The notes: generated from the sequence alone by a model not told the origin. A stretch of 64,000 bases of DNA from Xenopus tropicalis (GCF_000004195.4 NC_030679.2:16176712-16240711), one strand, 5' to 3'; shown: positions 1 to 11,374, numbered from the stretch's first letter. Program-made: numbers and translations.

Positions 1-192
1 AAAACAAAGTGAATGAACCTTGCCACACCTATCATTCAGCAGAAAGGTGCTTTGTTCTAAGCAATGGGCAGGTTGGCCTGCACACCAGTCCCTTGCCATA
101 TCAGCCTGCTGAGATTAAATGGGCAGCCATGAAATAACACAGTAGGTGCCGAAATGGATAATGGAGAAAACTTGGAAGGTTGGCACTACACA

Positions 193-348
193 TAAGGGCA
201 GACAAATCTTCTAATCTCCCCACAATGCCATCCCACTGGCAAGAATGTAAATCACCAGTGGGATGGCATACATGTCGCTTCAATTTCCCGAAGTCGCCCG
301 AAGTTTCTTCTCAAGGCGACTAATCTCCCCGTCTGCCACTGCCCTAAC
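193..348. mobile_element. Palindromic miniature element (MITE)
   Basis: Perfect 14-bp arms TGCCATCCCACTGG (226-239) and CCAGTGGGATGGCA (255-268) form a hairpin. GGCAGAC-type sequence lies at the outer left, with its complement GTCTGCC at the outer right. CTAATCTCCCC occurs on both sides. I recognise this as a common Xenopus MITE type, but no target duplication could be fixed. Confidence 0.55.
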
Positions 349-1189
349 AAGGGTTGTGTGATGGGGTGGAGGGTTTTAATAAGTAAGTGTTAGAAGACAC
401 TTGGACTTCGTTATTTGAACCATGCCACCATGCTTCTGTATAGTCCCAGGCAGATTGGGCTCATTGCACACATTTTCCCCTCTAAAGTATTGAAATGTTA
501 AGGGCAGGTCTGTATTTTCTATTTAGGCACCCAAGGTACATGCCTGGGAAGATTCAGAAGCCTTTATAGAAAAAATATTCTGAAATTTCTAGCTACCTCT
601 CCAAGCCCACCACCTGATTTTTGCAGGCATAAATTTAGGGAGAAAGGGCATGCCTCACTCATAACTGATTGGCATATATGCACTAATTGTACTTTGCTGG
701 CCCTGGCCCCCGGTGTTGGACTGGGGTGCCTGGGGCCCATCAGGGTTACTACCTGAGAAGCCCCCTACTTCAGTTGCAGACTCCTCTATCTGTGAATGCT
801 GTGGTGCCTTTCTTTTATTTGCAGCCTCCCCCCCTGCATCATACACGCCATGTCACATTTCTTTAACTAGTGGCCAAAAATGAGGTGGGGATGGAAGGCC
901 CAAGTTCATGGCCGGGTATAGGCCTGGGTCACCAGAGCCCACAAGGGCCAAGGGCCCATTGTGTTTTTTCCATGTGTCCCACTGGCCCAGTCCGACCCTG
1001 CTGGCCCGAGCTGATTTGGAAAGGGGGGAATGAAGGGATGCATGCCTATGGAAGCAGCAAATATTTATCTGGTGCTGGTTGGGAGGTATGCTTTAATAAG
1101 GTTTAGTGCAGTTACACCATGATGTTAGAAGAACACAAAGGTAGCTTTGAATAACACTTGCTATACGATTTATGTTTTGGGTCAGTTTC
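349..1189. other. No gene seen; possible old repeat pieces
   Basis: Short ORFs only. Segments near 700-750 and 895-1010 are rich in GGGCCCA/CCAGTCCGACC-like words that recur near 5900 and 6190-6245, suggesting decayed interspersed repeats. No ends or target duplications are visible. Confidence 0.3.
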
Positions 1190-1425
1190 ACATTGTTTTT
1201 CTGCTTCTAATGCTTCTCAGTAAGCCTCTAGAAAAAATATGACACATATTAATCATGTAATATATAAAAATAGTGCACGTCACATGGTTGTGGCACCCCA
1301 GGAAATGCAGAAAATATCTTGCCCTATGTGAAATTGTAAAATTAAACATAAAAAAATATGTTTGAGATCTATTAACTGATTCTTTTGGAAAAAAAACATG
1401 TTTTCCCATGACAGTATTCCTTTAA
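1190..1425. mobile_element. T2-type (Kolobok) element, right part
   Basis: The right end reads CATGACAGTATTCCTTTAA, matching the family's TTAAAGGAATACTGTCATG terminus, and finishes in TTAA at 1422-1425. The left end is not clear, so this is a fragment. Kolobok T2 elements duplicate TTAA on insertion. Confidence 0.5.
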
Positions 1426-1655
1426 CATAACTTCATTTAATACCCCATTTTTTGGACTTTATTAGTTCCAGCTGGGAGAACCAAATAAATGATATAAGAC
1501 TTATATTGGGTGTTGACATTTTAATAACTTGGGTATTCCCTAACTGCCCACATATGATAGACATTCCACCTGGCATAAAATTATTTATGTTAATTGCACC
1601 AACAGCACGGTGCAAAGGACAGTACTTTTTTATACACTCTGTATATTGAATGGCT
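1426..1655. other. Short unassigned spacer
   Basis: AT-rich sequence between two repeats. Short ORFs overlap here on both strands and neither resembles a known protein. Confidence 0.3.
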
Positions 1656-1959
1656 AAAATGTATGTATGTATGTATATCTTTATTTATAAAGCGCTACTT
1701 ATGTACGCAGCGCTGTACAGTAGAATACATTAATACAAACAGGGGATTATTAAGATAATAATAGATAAATACAAAGTATAACAATAAATACAGATAGATA
1801 CAAGATAAATACAGTTGCAATAAATTAAGAGTCAAAGACACAAGAGGATGGAGGTCCCTACCCCGTAGAGCTTACAATCTATATGAGAGCTTACAGACAC
1901 AAATAGGCAAATACTGTATAAGTGCTGTAGGTCACAGTGGGTGACACTACAATATAAGT

Positions 1960-2699
1960 GCTGATTCCCAGATCAGGTGCTGGGTGAGTGCTCCAAAAGG
2001 TCTTTAATTTTAGTTTTAAAAAGGCTGAGGGTGGATTCTCTCCGGAGGAAATCAGGGAGGGCATTCCAAATGTAAGGGGCAGCAAGGCAGAAAGGTTTAA
2101 GGCGGGAAACAGCAGTAGTAGTGGGGGGCGCAACCAAACGATTGCTCTGCAAGGAACGAAGGAGTCGGCCAGGAACATACGGAGACACAAGAGAAGAGAT
2201 ATAGTGAGGAGCAGAGGAATGGAGGGCTTTGAAGGTTAAGAGAAGGAGTATGTAAGATATTCTTTGTTTAATAGGAAGCCACGATAAGGACTTTAGCAGG
2301 GGAAGGGCCTGAACTCTCCTGAATTGAGAGGAGGAGAATTCTGACAGCAGTATTTAATATAGACTGTAGGGGGGAGAGATGGGAGTTAGGGAGGCCTTTT
2401 AGTAGCAGGTTACAGTAGTCAAGTCGGAATAGGATGAGAGCATGCATGAGCAGCCTAGCTGTTGCAGTAGAAAGAAAGGGACGGATTTTGGCAATATTGC
2501 GTAAGAAAAAGTGACAGGTTTTGACAGTGGTGTTAATGTGGTCAGAGAAGGAGAGACTGGAGTCAAAGATCACCCCCAAACAACGTGCCAAATCGACAGG
2601 GTTGATGAGGGTGCCATCAATAGAGATAGAACCAGGCTTAGGAGGAAAGATCATTAGTTCAGTTTTTGTTAGGTTCAGTTTGAGGTGGTGTTGGTTCAT
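1960..2699 (-). pseudogene. LINE ORF2 C-terminal part, frameshifted
   Basis: Two frames continue the LINE protein after the catalytic motif: a LKLNLTKTELMIF segment (thumb side) with LDYCNLLLKGLP, then a terminal APYIWNALPDFLRRE-FKTKIK segment. Both are usual in L2-clade proteins. They lie in different frames with a disruption near 2190-2270. Confidence 0.7.
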
Positions 2700-2753
2700 C
2701 CAATTAGAGATAGCCAGGAGACAGTTAGAGATTTGACTCTCAGTTTCAATTGT

Positions 2754-3957
2754 TTACGAAGGGGTTGACAAATAAATTTGGATATCATTAGCATACAGAT
2801 GATATTTAAAGCAAAATAAACGGATAAGATCTCTCAAAGACAGCCCAAGTACAGAGCCTTGGGGTACCCCCACATTAAGAGGAACTGGAGATGAGGTTTT
2901 GTTGGTATAGGAGACAGTGAATGAACGGTTAGAGAGGTAAGAAGAAATCCAGGATGCAGCCTGACTACGGATACCAATCGAATGCATAATTTGCATCAGG
3001 AGGGAGTGGTCAAACGCAGCCGAAAGATCTAGAAGGATTAGTATAGAAAAGTGACTATTGGCTTTGGCAACCTGAAGATCGTTTGTAACTCTGCACAACG
3101 CCTCTGTAGAGTGCGCAGGCCGAAAACCAGATTGCAGCAGGTCTAATAAATTATGGGCGTTAAGAAAGTTAGTAATATGGGAGAAGACAATACGCTCTAA
3201 GATTTTGGAGGCAAGCGGTAGAAGCGAGACAGGACAGTAGTTAGAGAGACAGGATGGGTCCAGCGTGGCCTTTTTTAGGATAGGCTTGACACAGGCCTGT
3301 TTGAAGGAAGAGGGGAAACTTCCAGAGGTCAGAGAAGAGTTGAAGATGTGAGTAAGAGCTGGAGTAAGTTCAGCAGCACCGTGTTTGAGCAGAGAAGAAG
3401 GCATAGGGTCAAGAAAGCAAGTGGTGAGCGGAGCCGACAAAAGAAGCCGGGAGACTTTGGAGACAGTTACGGGACCAAAAGAGTTAAGACATGCAGAAGG
3501 GGGCTTAGGAAGGAGGAGCTGGTTTGTATTAGTAGAGGGGGGAATCTGATTGCGGATGGACTCCACTTTGTTCATGAAGAAATCAGCAAAGTCCTGGGGA
3601 GAGTGCATAAAGTGAGGTAATGGAGTCTGTGAGGGACGCAGAAGGGTATTGAATATAGAAAACAGGCGTCGCGGGTTGGATTTATTGTTGTTTATAAGGG
3701 TGTTGTAGTATTCTTGTTTAGCCTTCGACAGGGCAGAATTGAGGCAGGCCAATAGGAATTTATAATGGATAAAGTCTGCTTGCGTACGGGATTTCCTCCA
3801 CAGACCTCGCACAGGAGCGTAAGAATTTGGTCTGCACATTCAGCCAGGGGCGTGGGTTTTGCGCCTGAGTACGCTTAGGTTGAAGGGGTGCAAATAAGTC
3901 AATGATGGAGGCTAGAATGCTGTTGTACTCACTAACCAGGGTATCAGGTTCAGACAT
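2754..3957 (-). pseudogene. LINE reverse transcriptase, inactivated
   Basis: The reading frames carry the non-LTR RT blocks in order: PVSLLPLASKILERIV, LLQSGFRPAHST, LDLSAAFDH, GVPQGSVLG and a YADD-equivalent at 2784-2795. The catalytic motif reads YAND, so one of the two essential aspartates is changed to Asn. A separate frame (3760-3957) carries the linker between endonuclease and RT, so a frameshift lies near 3800-3840. The order and motifs fit the L2/CR1 branch. The gene is not active. Confidence 0.8.
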
Positions 3958-4135
3958 CTTGTTAAAGGAGAAGAGACTGGACCTGAAAGAGTGAGCTAAG
4001 GCCGGGAGATCTACGTCACGTGTATTTCTAATTAATACAGCGGGGGAAGGAGCAGGTTGGCAAGGAGAAGGAGAGACAGAAAATGTAACCAGGTGATGGT
4101 CAGAGAAGGGGAAAGGGACACTGTTAAAGCTAAAA

Positions 4136-4439
4136 GGAATTATCTGATCAGTTTAGCCGTTAAGCCTGTACTATACAGTTTATGGCCATGGCATACATTT
4201 GGAACTCTTTGTAAAACTGGGATAGAACCTTGTCTAGTGAAAGGGTGCCAATCAGATGTAGTTCATGCATAGTAGAACAAGGACATTAACTCACAACAAC
4301 TTGTAGCTAGGAGACTGGTAGATCTATTGGTATATTAGCACAATAATGGTCATTTACTTAGACCCCAGGCAGAAGTGCAAGTGAACTAAGGGGCTTAAAA
4401 GTGTGCCCCTTAGTGCTCATTTAGAGACCACTTATGTCC
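4136..4439. other. Unassigned spacer
   Basis: No coding or repeat structure is clear between the LINE and the Penelope-like tail. The LINE's 5' truncation point cannot be placed better than about 4100-4150. Confidence 0.3.
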
Positions 4440-4650
4440 AGGGTCTGACTGTGAGCAAAACAAAGGAAGAGGAAATGCACACAAAACGATTTGCTGGTGT
4501 AAAAAAAATACCTCCAAACTGTTTATTGAGGACTGCACATATAGACCAAACATTTCAGGGGGCCTCATGCCCTCTTTATCAGTGGAAAAAGCGTACACAC
4601 GGTCTGTGCTACGTACCCCTGCTGGATAAAAGATATCTGGTGCAGAACAC
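4440..4650 (-). mobile_element. Penelope-like terminal repeat with ribozyme-like core
   Basis: The minus strand of 4546-4585 reads CTGATAAAGAGGGC, a loop, GCCCCCTGAAAT. This is the CUGAUGA-stem II-GAAA order of a hammerhead, slightly degenerate. Hammerhead motifs are known in the terminal repeats of Penelope-like elements, and a comparable motif sits in the longer copy at 13141-13175. Ends are approximate. Confidence 0.45.
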
Positions 4651-7100
4651 GGAATTGGTGGGAGTAGGGCAGCCCTGTCCATACCTGCTGCCTTAGGTAG
4701 AGCTAAATTCATGGGACAAATGTAGGTCCAAGAAACTGCAGCAATCCTGCTAACTGCAGGGCAGCAAGCAAGCTACAAAAAAACCTGGCAGATTGGGCCA
4801 GTTTGCACCTTAACCTGCAGGAAGTAAATAACCCCCTTCTGCATCTTTTTCCTTACAGAGGTATATACTGTAATACAGTACATATATAATAGAGATCTTG
4901 TGCTCTAATGATTCTTAAGATCAGAACTACAGTAAAGATCAGAAAGGATTTAAGGATATAACATTTAGTTCTAAAGCTAACACAATTTTCCACATCTGTG
5001 TATATTTTTGGTCTGTTGTTAGTGCCATATGCCTACCAAATCTGGCTCTGGATATGAATTAGATATTGAGTTAAAAAATAGTCAGTTTTGACAGGTCTGG
5101 ACCAGCATTCGAAATACGCCTTTGCATTTCCGAACAGCCTGCCACAGGCCCAACAAATAGTCACTGTTTATCATCTTACAGCAGCCACTCTGGCATTTGC
5201 CAGAATCCACAGTCTAGGCCTGAGTGTTGGGCTAACCAGTTTACCAGTGCCACTCAGGATTCAAACTCAATATGAAAGGGGGAACCATAAGGGATTGTAT
5301 AAAGATTTCTACATGTACAGCTCTCTGCAGCTAAAATTGGTTATGATGGTGGGTAAAACTGTACCCCCCACCCCATTCATTCTCACCAATGGCTGCCTTG
5401 GCTACCAACAAATACTACAGCAAGAGAACATAAAGCAAGCAGAGCCATTGCCCTCAAGGACACATTTATTGGTGGCACACCCTGCTTGTTCTCTTACTTT
5501 ACTGCAGATCTAAAGGTACCTGAGCTGTCATTAACTTCTCTGGCAAGCGATCATAGGAAAAGTCATTGACATGTAGGGAGAGTCACTGTCAATGACACTT
5601 AGCTGAAGGAATCTTCAGCTAAGTGTATGGTTTTTCTTTCTTAGTAGAACAATGGAGATGCAATGGATTAGAGATATTTGCAGTTGGTATTTTCTTAGTA
5701 AATCAATGCAAGCATTTTGTAAATCAATGCAAGCATTTTTACTGATACTTGTGTCTCTACACTATGCCACTATGCAGTGACTAAAAGTTACCCCACAGCA
5801 AGTGTTTAAAGGGCTCTGTAACCTAGGTTAATATTGTTGACTTTGCACACATACATTATATTGAAAATGGGCATCAGTCATGACCACCCCAGACCATTGG
5901 TACTTCTGGGGCCCCTTAGCCGTCACTGGATCTGCTGGCCCTCTAACAACAGAGGATTTAGCATGGGTAAATTTACATGCATAAGAATCTCTTTATTACA
6001 ATATGTGGAGCACACGGTCATCACAAGGCACTAATAAGTAACTTGAAGTTCTATATTGGCCCTCCTATGGTACATTAGACAAGGAAACAATTAGAAGCAG
6101 ATACTACTTATTGATATAGTTGATATAGTTGCTATGCTACTTATTGATATAGTTGCTAAAAAAGGCTGATGGGAATTGACTTTGCTGGGCTTGTGTTGGC
6201 CCACTGGAAGTCATCAAGTAACCTGGCAGGTCAGTCCGACCCTGGTAACTTACCAATAAAAAAAACACAGGCAGCCCTGTAACTAACTACCTTCATTCAT
6301 GCAGGCAGAGCTGTTCTCTGGTTGCTCCCTGTGAATAGTGCTCTATGGGTTGGCACATTATGGCCAGAGGGACAGGTGTTCTACCTCTGGAGCAAAGTCC
6401 TCCCAGAACTACCATCTTGTCTGGTGGCACACACACACAAATGTGGCAGAGGCACTAAAGTTGCTGTTGGGGTAATGGTTTAAGGTTCTATTTCAACAGG
6501 GAGGTATCAATAGGATTGCAGACCCAAATGGAATCTGCAATATCTTTTTACAAAACTGTTTTTCGTACTGAAAGGTTGGTGGGTCCAGAGGGGCACACAT
6601 ACTCCTAGCCGTATCATTTATGTCACCTTTCAAATGGTTGATTTTGAAGTTTAACAGATCTGCTGCAAGGCATGTTTTTTCAGTGTAAAATATAATTTGT
6701 CCACCTGATAACACTAGCAAATCTGGAAACTCTAAATAACATGTTCGCCAACAAAAGAAAGAACCTGAAAGCCTTAGCTGCAGTTATTTCCTCCCCTCTT
6801 ATTTGTGGTGGATTTTGGGGGATGAGCTGTCACTGCCTTGTAAACCTGTATTGAACTGACTGAATAGGCCAATGCAAGGGCACCCTAATAGATGAAAACA
6901 AGAAGGTTCTGTAACAATCTTTTACAGACAGCAATCTCAACAGAGAAGCCTAGGGTTGATGTTGCTATCAGTCAATTCAAGCCCTCATATAAAAAAAAGG
7001 CTAATGGTGGATTTTTATGATTCTCTCAAATACAATGAAAAACCTGTAATTTATATCCGGATCCTCAAAGTAAAGAGTTAAGAAACTTGGTGGAATACCA
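4651..7100. other. Upstream intergenic region of fabp6
   Basis: No exon-like or conserved protein segment was recognised. The longest frame (5088-5513) has no recognisable motif and looks random. AGCATTTT..AAATCAATGCA is locally duplicated near 5700-5745, and TTATTGATATAGTTG recurs at 6110-6155. GGCCCACTGG/CAGTCCGACC words near 6190-6245 resemble those at 960-1000. Confidence 0.35.
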
Positions 7101-7156
7101 TATATAATTAAGGTCAACAAACTGGCCTTTCACATGTGTCATTCACACCAGAGCTG

Positions 7157-7169
7157 GTAAATTATTAGC
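7157..7169 (+). promoter_or_regulatory. HNF1-like site upstream of fabp6
   Basis: GTAAATTATTAGC matches 11 of the 12 fixed positions less one of the HNF1 palindrome GTTAATNATTAAC: only the third and twelfth bases differ. It lies about 75 bp upstream of the TATA box. HNF1 factors are known to drive intestinal and hepatic FABP genes, so this is a plausible enterocyte element. Binding is inferred. Confidence 0.5.
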
Positions 7170-7240
7170 TCTTGCTCTATAATAGATCAAATTAGATGTT
7201 AAGTTATTGCGGGGGAGGAGACTTCTGTCAGAGCACACAA

Positions 7241-7246
7241 TATAAG
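7241..7246 (+). promoter_or_regulatory. TATA box of fabp6
   Basis: TATAAG lies 98 bp before the start codon. This would place transcription initiation near 7270 and give a 5' UTR of about 70 nt. The assignment rests on sequence and position only. Confidence 0.6.
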
Positions 7247-7338
7247 CACTTGTGATCTACACCTCAGCATCTCAGCTGCACTCAAGCTCCCAGCCACACT
7301 CAGACTCTCAGCCACACTCCTGGTTTCAGAACAAGAAC

Positions 7339-7405
7339 ATGGCTTTCACTGGAAAGTACGAAGTTGAGAGCCAAGAGAACTATGATGCTTTCATGAAGGC
7401 TATTG
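7339..7405 (+). CDS. fabp6: fabp6 coding exon 1
   Basis: This exon encodes residues 1-22 and the first base of Gly23. It ends at a GTAAG donor (7406-7410). The 5' UTR upstream carries short repeats of a CAGCCACACTC type. Confidence 0.93.
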
Positions 7406-10400
7406 GTAAGTCATTTGTTAATATGTTACTTTAGGGAACATAACTATGGGGAAAAGTTGCATTGTAGATAGTCAGTGCAGATAGTCAATGCATTCTTTAT
7501 GTTTCTATGACAGTGAGTGATAACCTGTATAAAGATGGAGTTTCTTGTACTGAGCCATCTTGGTGCGGTTTTGTGTAAATTCGAACTAGTCCAGGAGCAT
7601 CCAATCATTAAGTCTTTGCTCTAGCACTTCCAGTAGCAACGAAGCATTGACTGTTTGCTGTAGCTCTCCCAACTTGTCTGAGGCAGATGGTGTAGAACAG
7701 TGATCCCCAACCAGTGGCTTGTGAGCAACATGGTGCTCTCCAACCGTTTGGATGTTGCTCTCAGTTGCCTTAAAGCAGGTGCTCATTTTTGAATTCTTGG
7801 CTTTTGGGCAAGTTTTGGTTGCATAAAAACCAAGTATAATGCCAAACAGAGCCTTCTGTAGGCTGCCAGTCAACATAGGGGCTATTAAGTAGCCAATTAT
7901 AGCTCTTATTGGCACCTCAGGAACATTTTTTATGCTTGTGTTGCTCCCCAACACTTTTTCCATTTAAATGTGGCTCATGGGTATAAAAGGTTGGGGATCC
8001 CTGGTGTAGAACATTAACGCATGCTACTGCATGGGTTCTAATCACTTTTCCTGCCCATTTGGGTTCTGTAGAAGCAGTAAAAAGCATAATAGATCCCAGC
8101 TATTTCCAAAGTAGTAGTATTTCATTCAAGGCTCCATAACACATACAAGACTTGTCTGTAGTTGTCTTGTAATGTTACTGGTTGTTCCATCATTTGTTAG
8201 GCATCCCTGCTGAGACCATTGAAAAGGGAAGGGATTTCAAGTTCACCACGGAGGTTGTGCAAAATGGCAATACATTCACTTGGTCCCAGATCTACCCAGG
8301 CCACACCATGACCAACACTTTCACCATTGGACAGGAGTCTGATATGGAGACCATGAGCGGGAAAAAGTTTAAAGTAAGTCTATTTATATGTACTCAGAAT
8401 AGTAAACGGCATTCACACTGGAGCTCTCAGGGCTTGTTGATTATAATGTTTGTGAATTTATCCAATATTTCAGTTTTATAATTGTAGTAAAGAATCATTC
8501 TGCTTGCTCTAGCAAGGCTAGAGATATTCTTTTACGAGGAGTAAAAGAGAAAATATTATTTCCGAATTTAAATCTTCTTGGTTATTAGACTGCACTTCAC
8601 CATGCTTATTTGTTCCAATTGTGTCTTGTTTAGGGGTATGTTTTAAACTCTTTGTTTCACATAAATAACTATTGAAATATCTATTTACTCAATATTGTGC
8701 TTTATATTAGTTCTAGAACTATTGACCTATAGGACAATGTTATGTAAATACATACCCAAACTCCAGCTCTACCCCACATAAGTTTACATATACTTAACAT
8801 ACTTCAGCCAGAGGTGCTGGCCAAAGGGCATTTGCCTTCTTCACCACCCTGTATTATAGAGTGACGTCATTATTTATGACGTCACAGATGATTTTGCTCA
8901 GACAGGGGTCTATAAATAGAAGTGGATTGCCAGGTCAGGTTGGGAGCTGGTGAGTTAGGATCAGGTGTGGATTGATTAGTATTAGAAGCTATCCTATTGT
9001 TCTGTATTAAAAATTAAACTGTTGTTATACTGTGGTTATGAAACCTTATGTTGACAGAGGTAAATGAGCTGGGTGGCAGTTATTTCTCAATGGCCCCTTT
9101 GTTATCCACACCTCAAGGCAGACCCAAGTATGTTCTGCAAGGGCCCAGCAAAAAAGAATCATTCTGGGTGTACAAGTCTGCAATGCAGATCTAGTGAAGC
9201 TATGAGTTTTATGATAGAAAAGGGTATATTGTAGATTGTCAATGTGATAATAATGGAAGACATTTTAAACCTGAACTTATTTTCAATTTTAGGCAGTAGT
9301 TCAACTGGAAGGTGGAAAAATCATTGTGGACTTTGGGAAATACAAGCACACCTCTGAAATTGTGGGGGGGAAACTAGTGGAGGTAAGAGAACTTTGGAGA
9401 AAAATACTTTTTAAGGTTCCTGTCCCCTGGCAAAAAAAAAACCAATAAATAAAAGCCTGCAAGTTTAGCAAAGAATAACACTTGGTTTTCCCAGCATTAC
9501 ATTCTGACAGACTGACTGCAGTACACCACTACTGTAGTTTGCCATTTTATTCCCAGCATGCAATATTTTGGGCAGCATGATAGTTCTTGGAACATGTTGA
9601 AAGAATACTTAACCAACAGATAGTGTATATCATATTAAGCGAAGAATTTTCCCATTATTATTATTAACATTTATTTATAACGCGCGAACATATTCCACAG
9701 TGCTGTGGGTTTCATACATTGGACATACAGAGTAACATATAAAGCAATCAATAACCAATACAAGAGGTGAAGAGATACAGTAAATATTGCAGTTTTACAT
9801 TATTTTGAACTACCATTTTGTAATGGTCTGTGTTCTCCCTCACAGACCACCTGACAGGAAATAGAGCAGCTTTAACAGGAAATAGTTTGGAAGCAAAAGA
9901 CAGAATTTTGTGCATTAATTAGCCGATGTGTCCTTGGTTTGTTTGCGTGCACCGTTAATCATATGATACCAGGGGCAGCCCTTTAGATGGCAATTTTCTA
10001 TTTAGGATTACCCAGTGGTACATAATACTAAAAAGTATATTTTTATGAAAATTATTTATTTAGATGAAGCAGTGTTTTACATATGTGCTGTTTTATTACT
10101 GTATATTTTTATAGAGACCTACTTTGTTTTGGTCTATAGTTTACCTTTAAGAAAAGCCACCAAGTGCACAGCTTCGCTTTCCTATATTCCCTTCTGAATG
10201 TTCTGTGAAATGTAAAAGTTTCTCCATGTTAACATGCAACATGCTAGGAAAAATTCATTGCGTCCATGACATTTGCTATGCAAGGAAATTAAGCCTATGG
10301 GGAAAACTGGAACTGTGCTTCTTGCGCTAATTTCCCCAATAATTAATAATAAATGTTGCCCTGTAGCTCATTTGGCCCTGGAGAGACTGTGAGTTCTGAT

Positions 10401-10910
10401 TGATGTCAGTCTCTTGTGCCTTACATTTATTCTTGGGTAGAACATTCCTGCAGCATAACAATTTTGTCCCTCAGCTGAGCCTCACTCACATATTATATGT
10501 TATATTATTATTACCAGGATTCTTAGCTGCAGAAATAATAAAAATAAAGCATCTTATGTCAAGGGAAAGGCAATATAAAGTAACATTAATATAACAGACT
10601 GCAGCTTTTAGAGCAAGTCCAAAAACAGGCACAGTCTGCAATTTATATTTCCCATAATGCAAAAATGTTTGCCTTGTGCCTTAGTAACATTATAAAACCT
10701 AAAAGACCCATTGGTCCTAAGTGCAAGGAGACAACTGTTGCATGGGTTATGCTGTGAGAGATTCAGTATAACTGCTCCAATAAAAATATAGGTTCACCCC
10801 CAACACATACACTGAAACACACACATGTGTAATTCTGCCTTTGCTTTTTATTTCAGACATCGGTGGCTGCTGGAAATACTTTCACGAGAATCAGTAAGAG
10901 GATTGCATAA
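7339..10910 (+). CDS. fabp6: Ileal bile-acid-binding protein (gastrotropin), 4 exons
   Basis: Coding exons are 7339-7405, 8201-8373, 9293-9382 and 10857-10910, giving 127 residues plus TAA. The protein starts [11 protein letters not shown] and ends RISKRIA. It has the full intracellular lipid-binding-protein layout: N-terminal strand and helix-turn-helix (residues about 1-35), then the beta-barrel strands with FTWSQ, GHTMTN, GKKFK, TSEIVG and KLVE. These segments match FABP6 better than other FABPs. Family knowledge: it is a cytosolic beta-clam carrier of conjugated bile acids in ileal enterocytes. All introns are GT-AG with phases 1, 0 and 0, the family's conserved pattern. The chosen ATG has A at -3 and G at +4. 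The frame stays open upstream to about 7252 but without an ATG. Human FABP6 has 128 residues; this copy appears one shorter before GHTMTN. No break is seen, so it is probably functional. Confidence 0.95.
7698..8003. mobile_element. hAT miniature element in fabp6 intron 1
   Basis: The terminal inverted repeats CAGTGATCCCCAACC and GGTTGGGGATCCCTG are flanked by a perfect 8-bp direct repeat GTGTAGAA (7690-7697 and 8004-8011), which is diagnostic of hAT transposition. At 306 bp it is too short to code. A relative with its own 8-bp duplication lies at 34607-34913. Confidence 0.9.
8201..8373 (+). CDS. fabp6: fabp6 coding exon 2
   Basis: The acceptor TTTGTTAG ends at 8200 and the donor GTAAGT starts at 8374. 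The 173-nt exon completes Gly23 and adds 57 codons, from IPAETIEKG to SGKKFK. This includes the end of the helical cap and the first barrel strands. Exon 2 of about this length is usual for the family. Confidence 0.94.
8810..9065 (+). promoter_or_regulatory. Promoter-like block in fabp6 intron 2, possible LTR remnant
   Basis: Two consensus CREs, TGACGTCA at 8862-8869 and 8877-8884, lie in a perfect palindrome, followed 27 bp later by TATAAATA (8911-8918). Such a compact CRE plus TATA arrangement is typical of viral or LTR promoters. LTR ends or flanking duplications could not be defined, so the LTR origin is inference. Confidence 0.4.
9293..9382 (+). CDS. fabp6: fabp6 coding exon 3
   Basis: This 90-nt exon encodes [14 protein letters not shown] to GGKLVE. 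A TTTTAG acceptor precedes it and a GTAAGA donor follows. The reading frame joins in phase 0 on both sides. Confidence 0.94.
9655..9775 (+). mobile_element. Retroelement-tail-like segment in intron 3
   Basis: A short ATT repeat is followed by ATTTATTTATAACGCGC and TTCCACAGTGCTGTG. This resembles the 3' region with (T)TTATAAAGCGC seen in the LINEs at 1680 and 33600. It is short, and the assignment is tentative. Confidence 0.3.
9790..10150. mobile_element. T2-type (Kolobok) fragment in intron 3
   Basis: The right end reads GTCTATAGTTTACCTTTAA, matching the TTAAAGGTAAACTATAG terminus of a T2 subfamily, with TTAA at 10147-10150. The left part is degraded or truncated. Confidence 0.5.
10857..10910 (+). 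CDS. fabp6: fabp6 coding exon 4 with stop
   Basis: The acceptor TTTCAG ends at 10856 after a T-rich tract. The exon encodes [17 protein letters not shown] and then TAA. The R-x-S-K-R end matches the family's last strand. Confidence 0.94.
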   Translation, partial: TSVAAGNTFTRISKRIA

Positions 10911-10955
10911 GTCTCCAAAATGAGATGTTTTGTTTGCCAGCATTTATTTCTCACA

Positions 10956-10961
10956 AATAAA
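10956..10961 (+). terminator. Poly(A) signal of fabp6
   Basis: AATAAA lies 46 nt after the stop codon, in a short 3' UTR. A TTTGTGTCT-type segment follows at about 10983, suitable for a downstream element. Confidence 0.8.
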
Positions 10962-11164
10962 CTTTGTTAAACAAATTAGCACTTTGTGTCTCTAGAAACG
11001 GGGATCCCTCCCTGTTTTTCCTCTGAACTATGTCAGTGATAGTGATATTCAGAGCTAGAAAGTCATTGTTTCATGTATTGGCAAACCAAGAGAGAGTCGA
11101 GAGCAGGTTTTCCATTGGAGGATCCTTTTGTATTAATTAGGCCTCTGACCCTGGAGGACTCTAA

Positions 11165-11374
11165 GGGGCAGATTTATTAAAATGTGAGTTTAGAGCTTAA
11201 TACATAAAAACTCACACGTTCTATTTATTCCAAAATATGTATCAAATAGTGAACTTACCCACTTATTTATCACCCATTGATAAATACGCTTCTAAAAATC
11301 CAATGGGAATGAATATAACATGAGTGAGTTTTTATGTTTTAAACTCTAAACTCACATTTTGATAAATCTGCCCT
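11165..11374. mobile_element. Palindromic MITE with 30-bp inverted ends
   Basis: The ends GGGGCAGATTTATTAAAATG and CATTTTGATAAATCTGCCC, extended inward by TGAGTTTAGAG and its complement, form terminal inverted repeats of about 30 bp with one mismatch and one indel. The family is common in Xenopus. The superfamily is unresolved because no target duplication is clear. Confidence 0.7.

Larger units (their letters stand above)
1656..4135 (-). mobile_element. L2/CR1-type LINE, 5'-truncated
   Basis: On the minus strand the element runs from the end of the endonuclease domain (a DHHLVTF-like segment near 4080-4100), through reverse transcriptase, to a 3' end with an (ATAC)n repeat at 1656-1676. The sequence just inside the 3' end (GCTTTATAAATAAAG and a nearby TGCGTACATAAGTAGCGC segment) recurs alone at 33581-33634, which supports this end. 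The missing 5' half means it was dead on arrival or later lost. Confidence 0.8.

Noticed and set aside
7252..7338. Upstream in-frame extension of the fabp6 ORF
   Set aside because: It has no ATG, overlaps the predicted TATA/5' UTR, and family proteins start at the MAFTGK methionine, which has a strong Kozak context.
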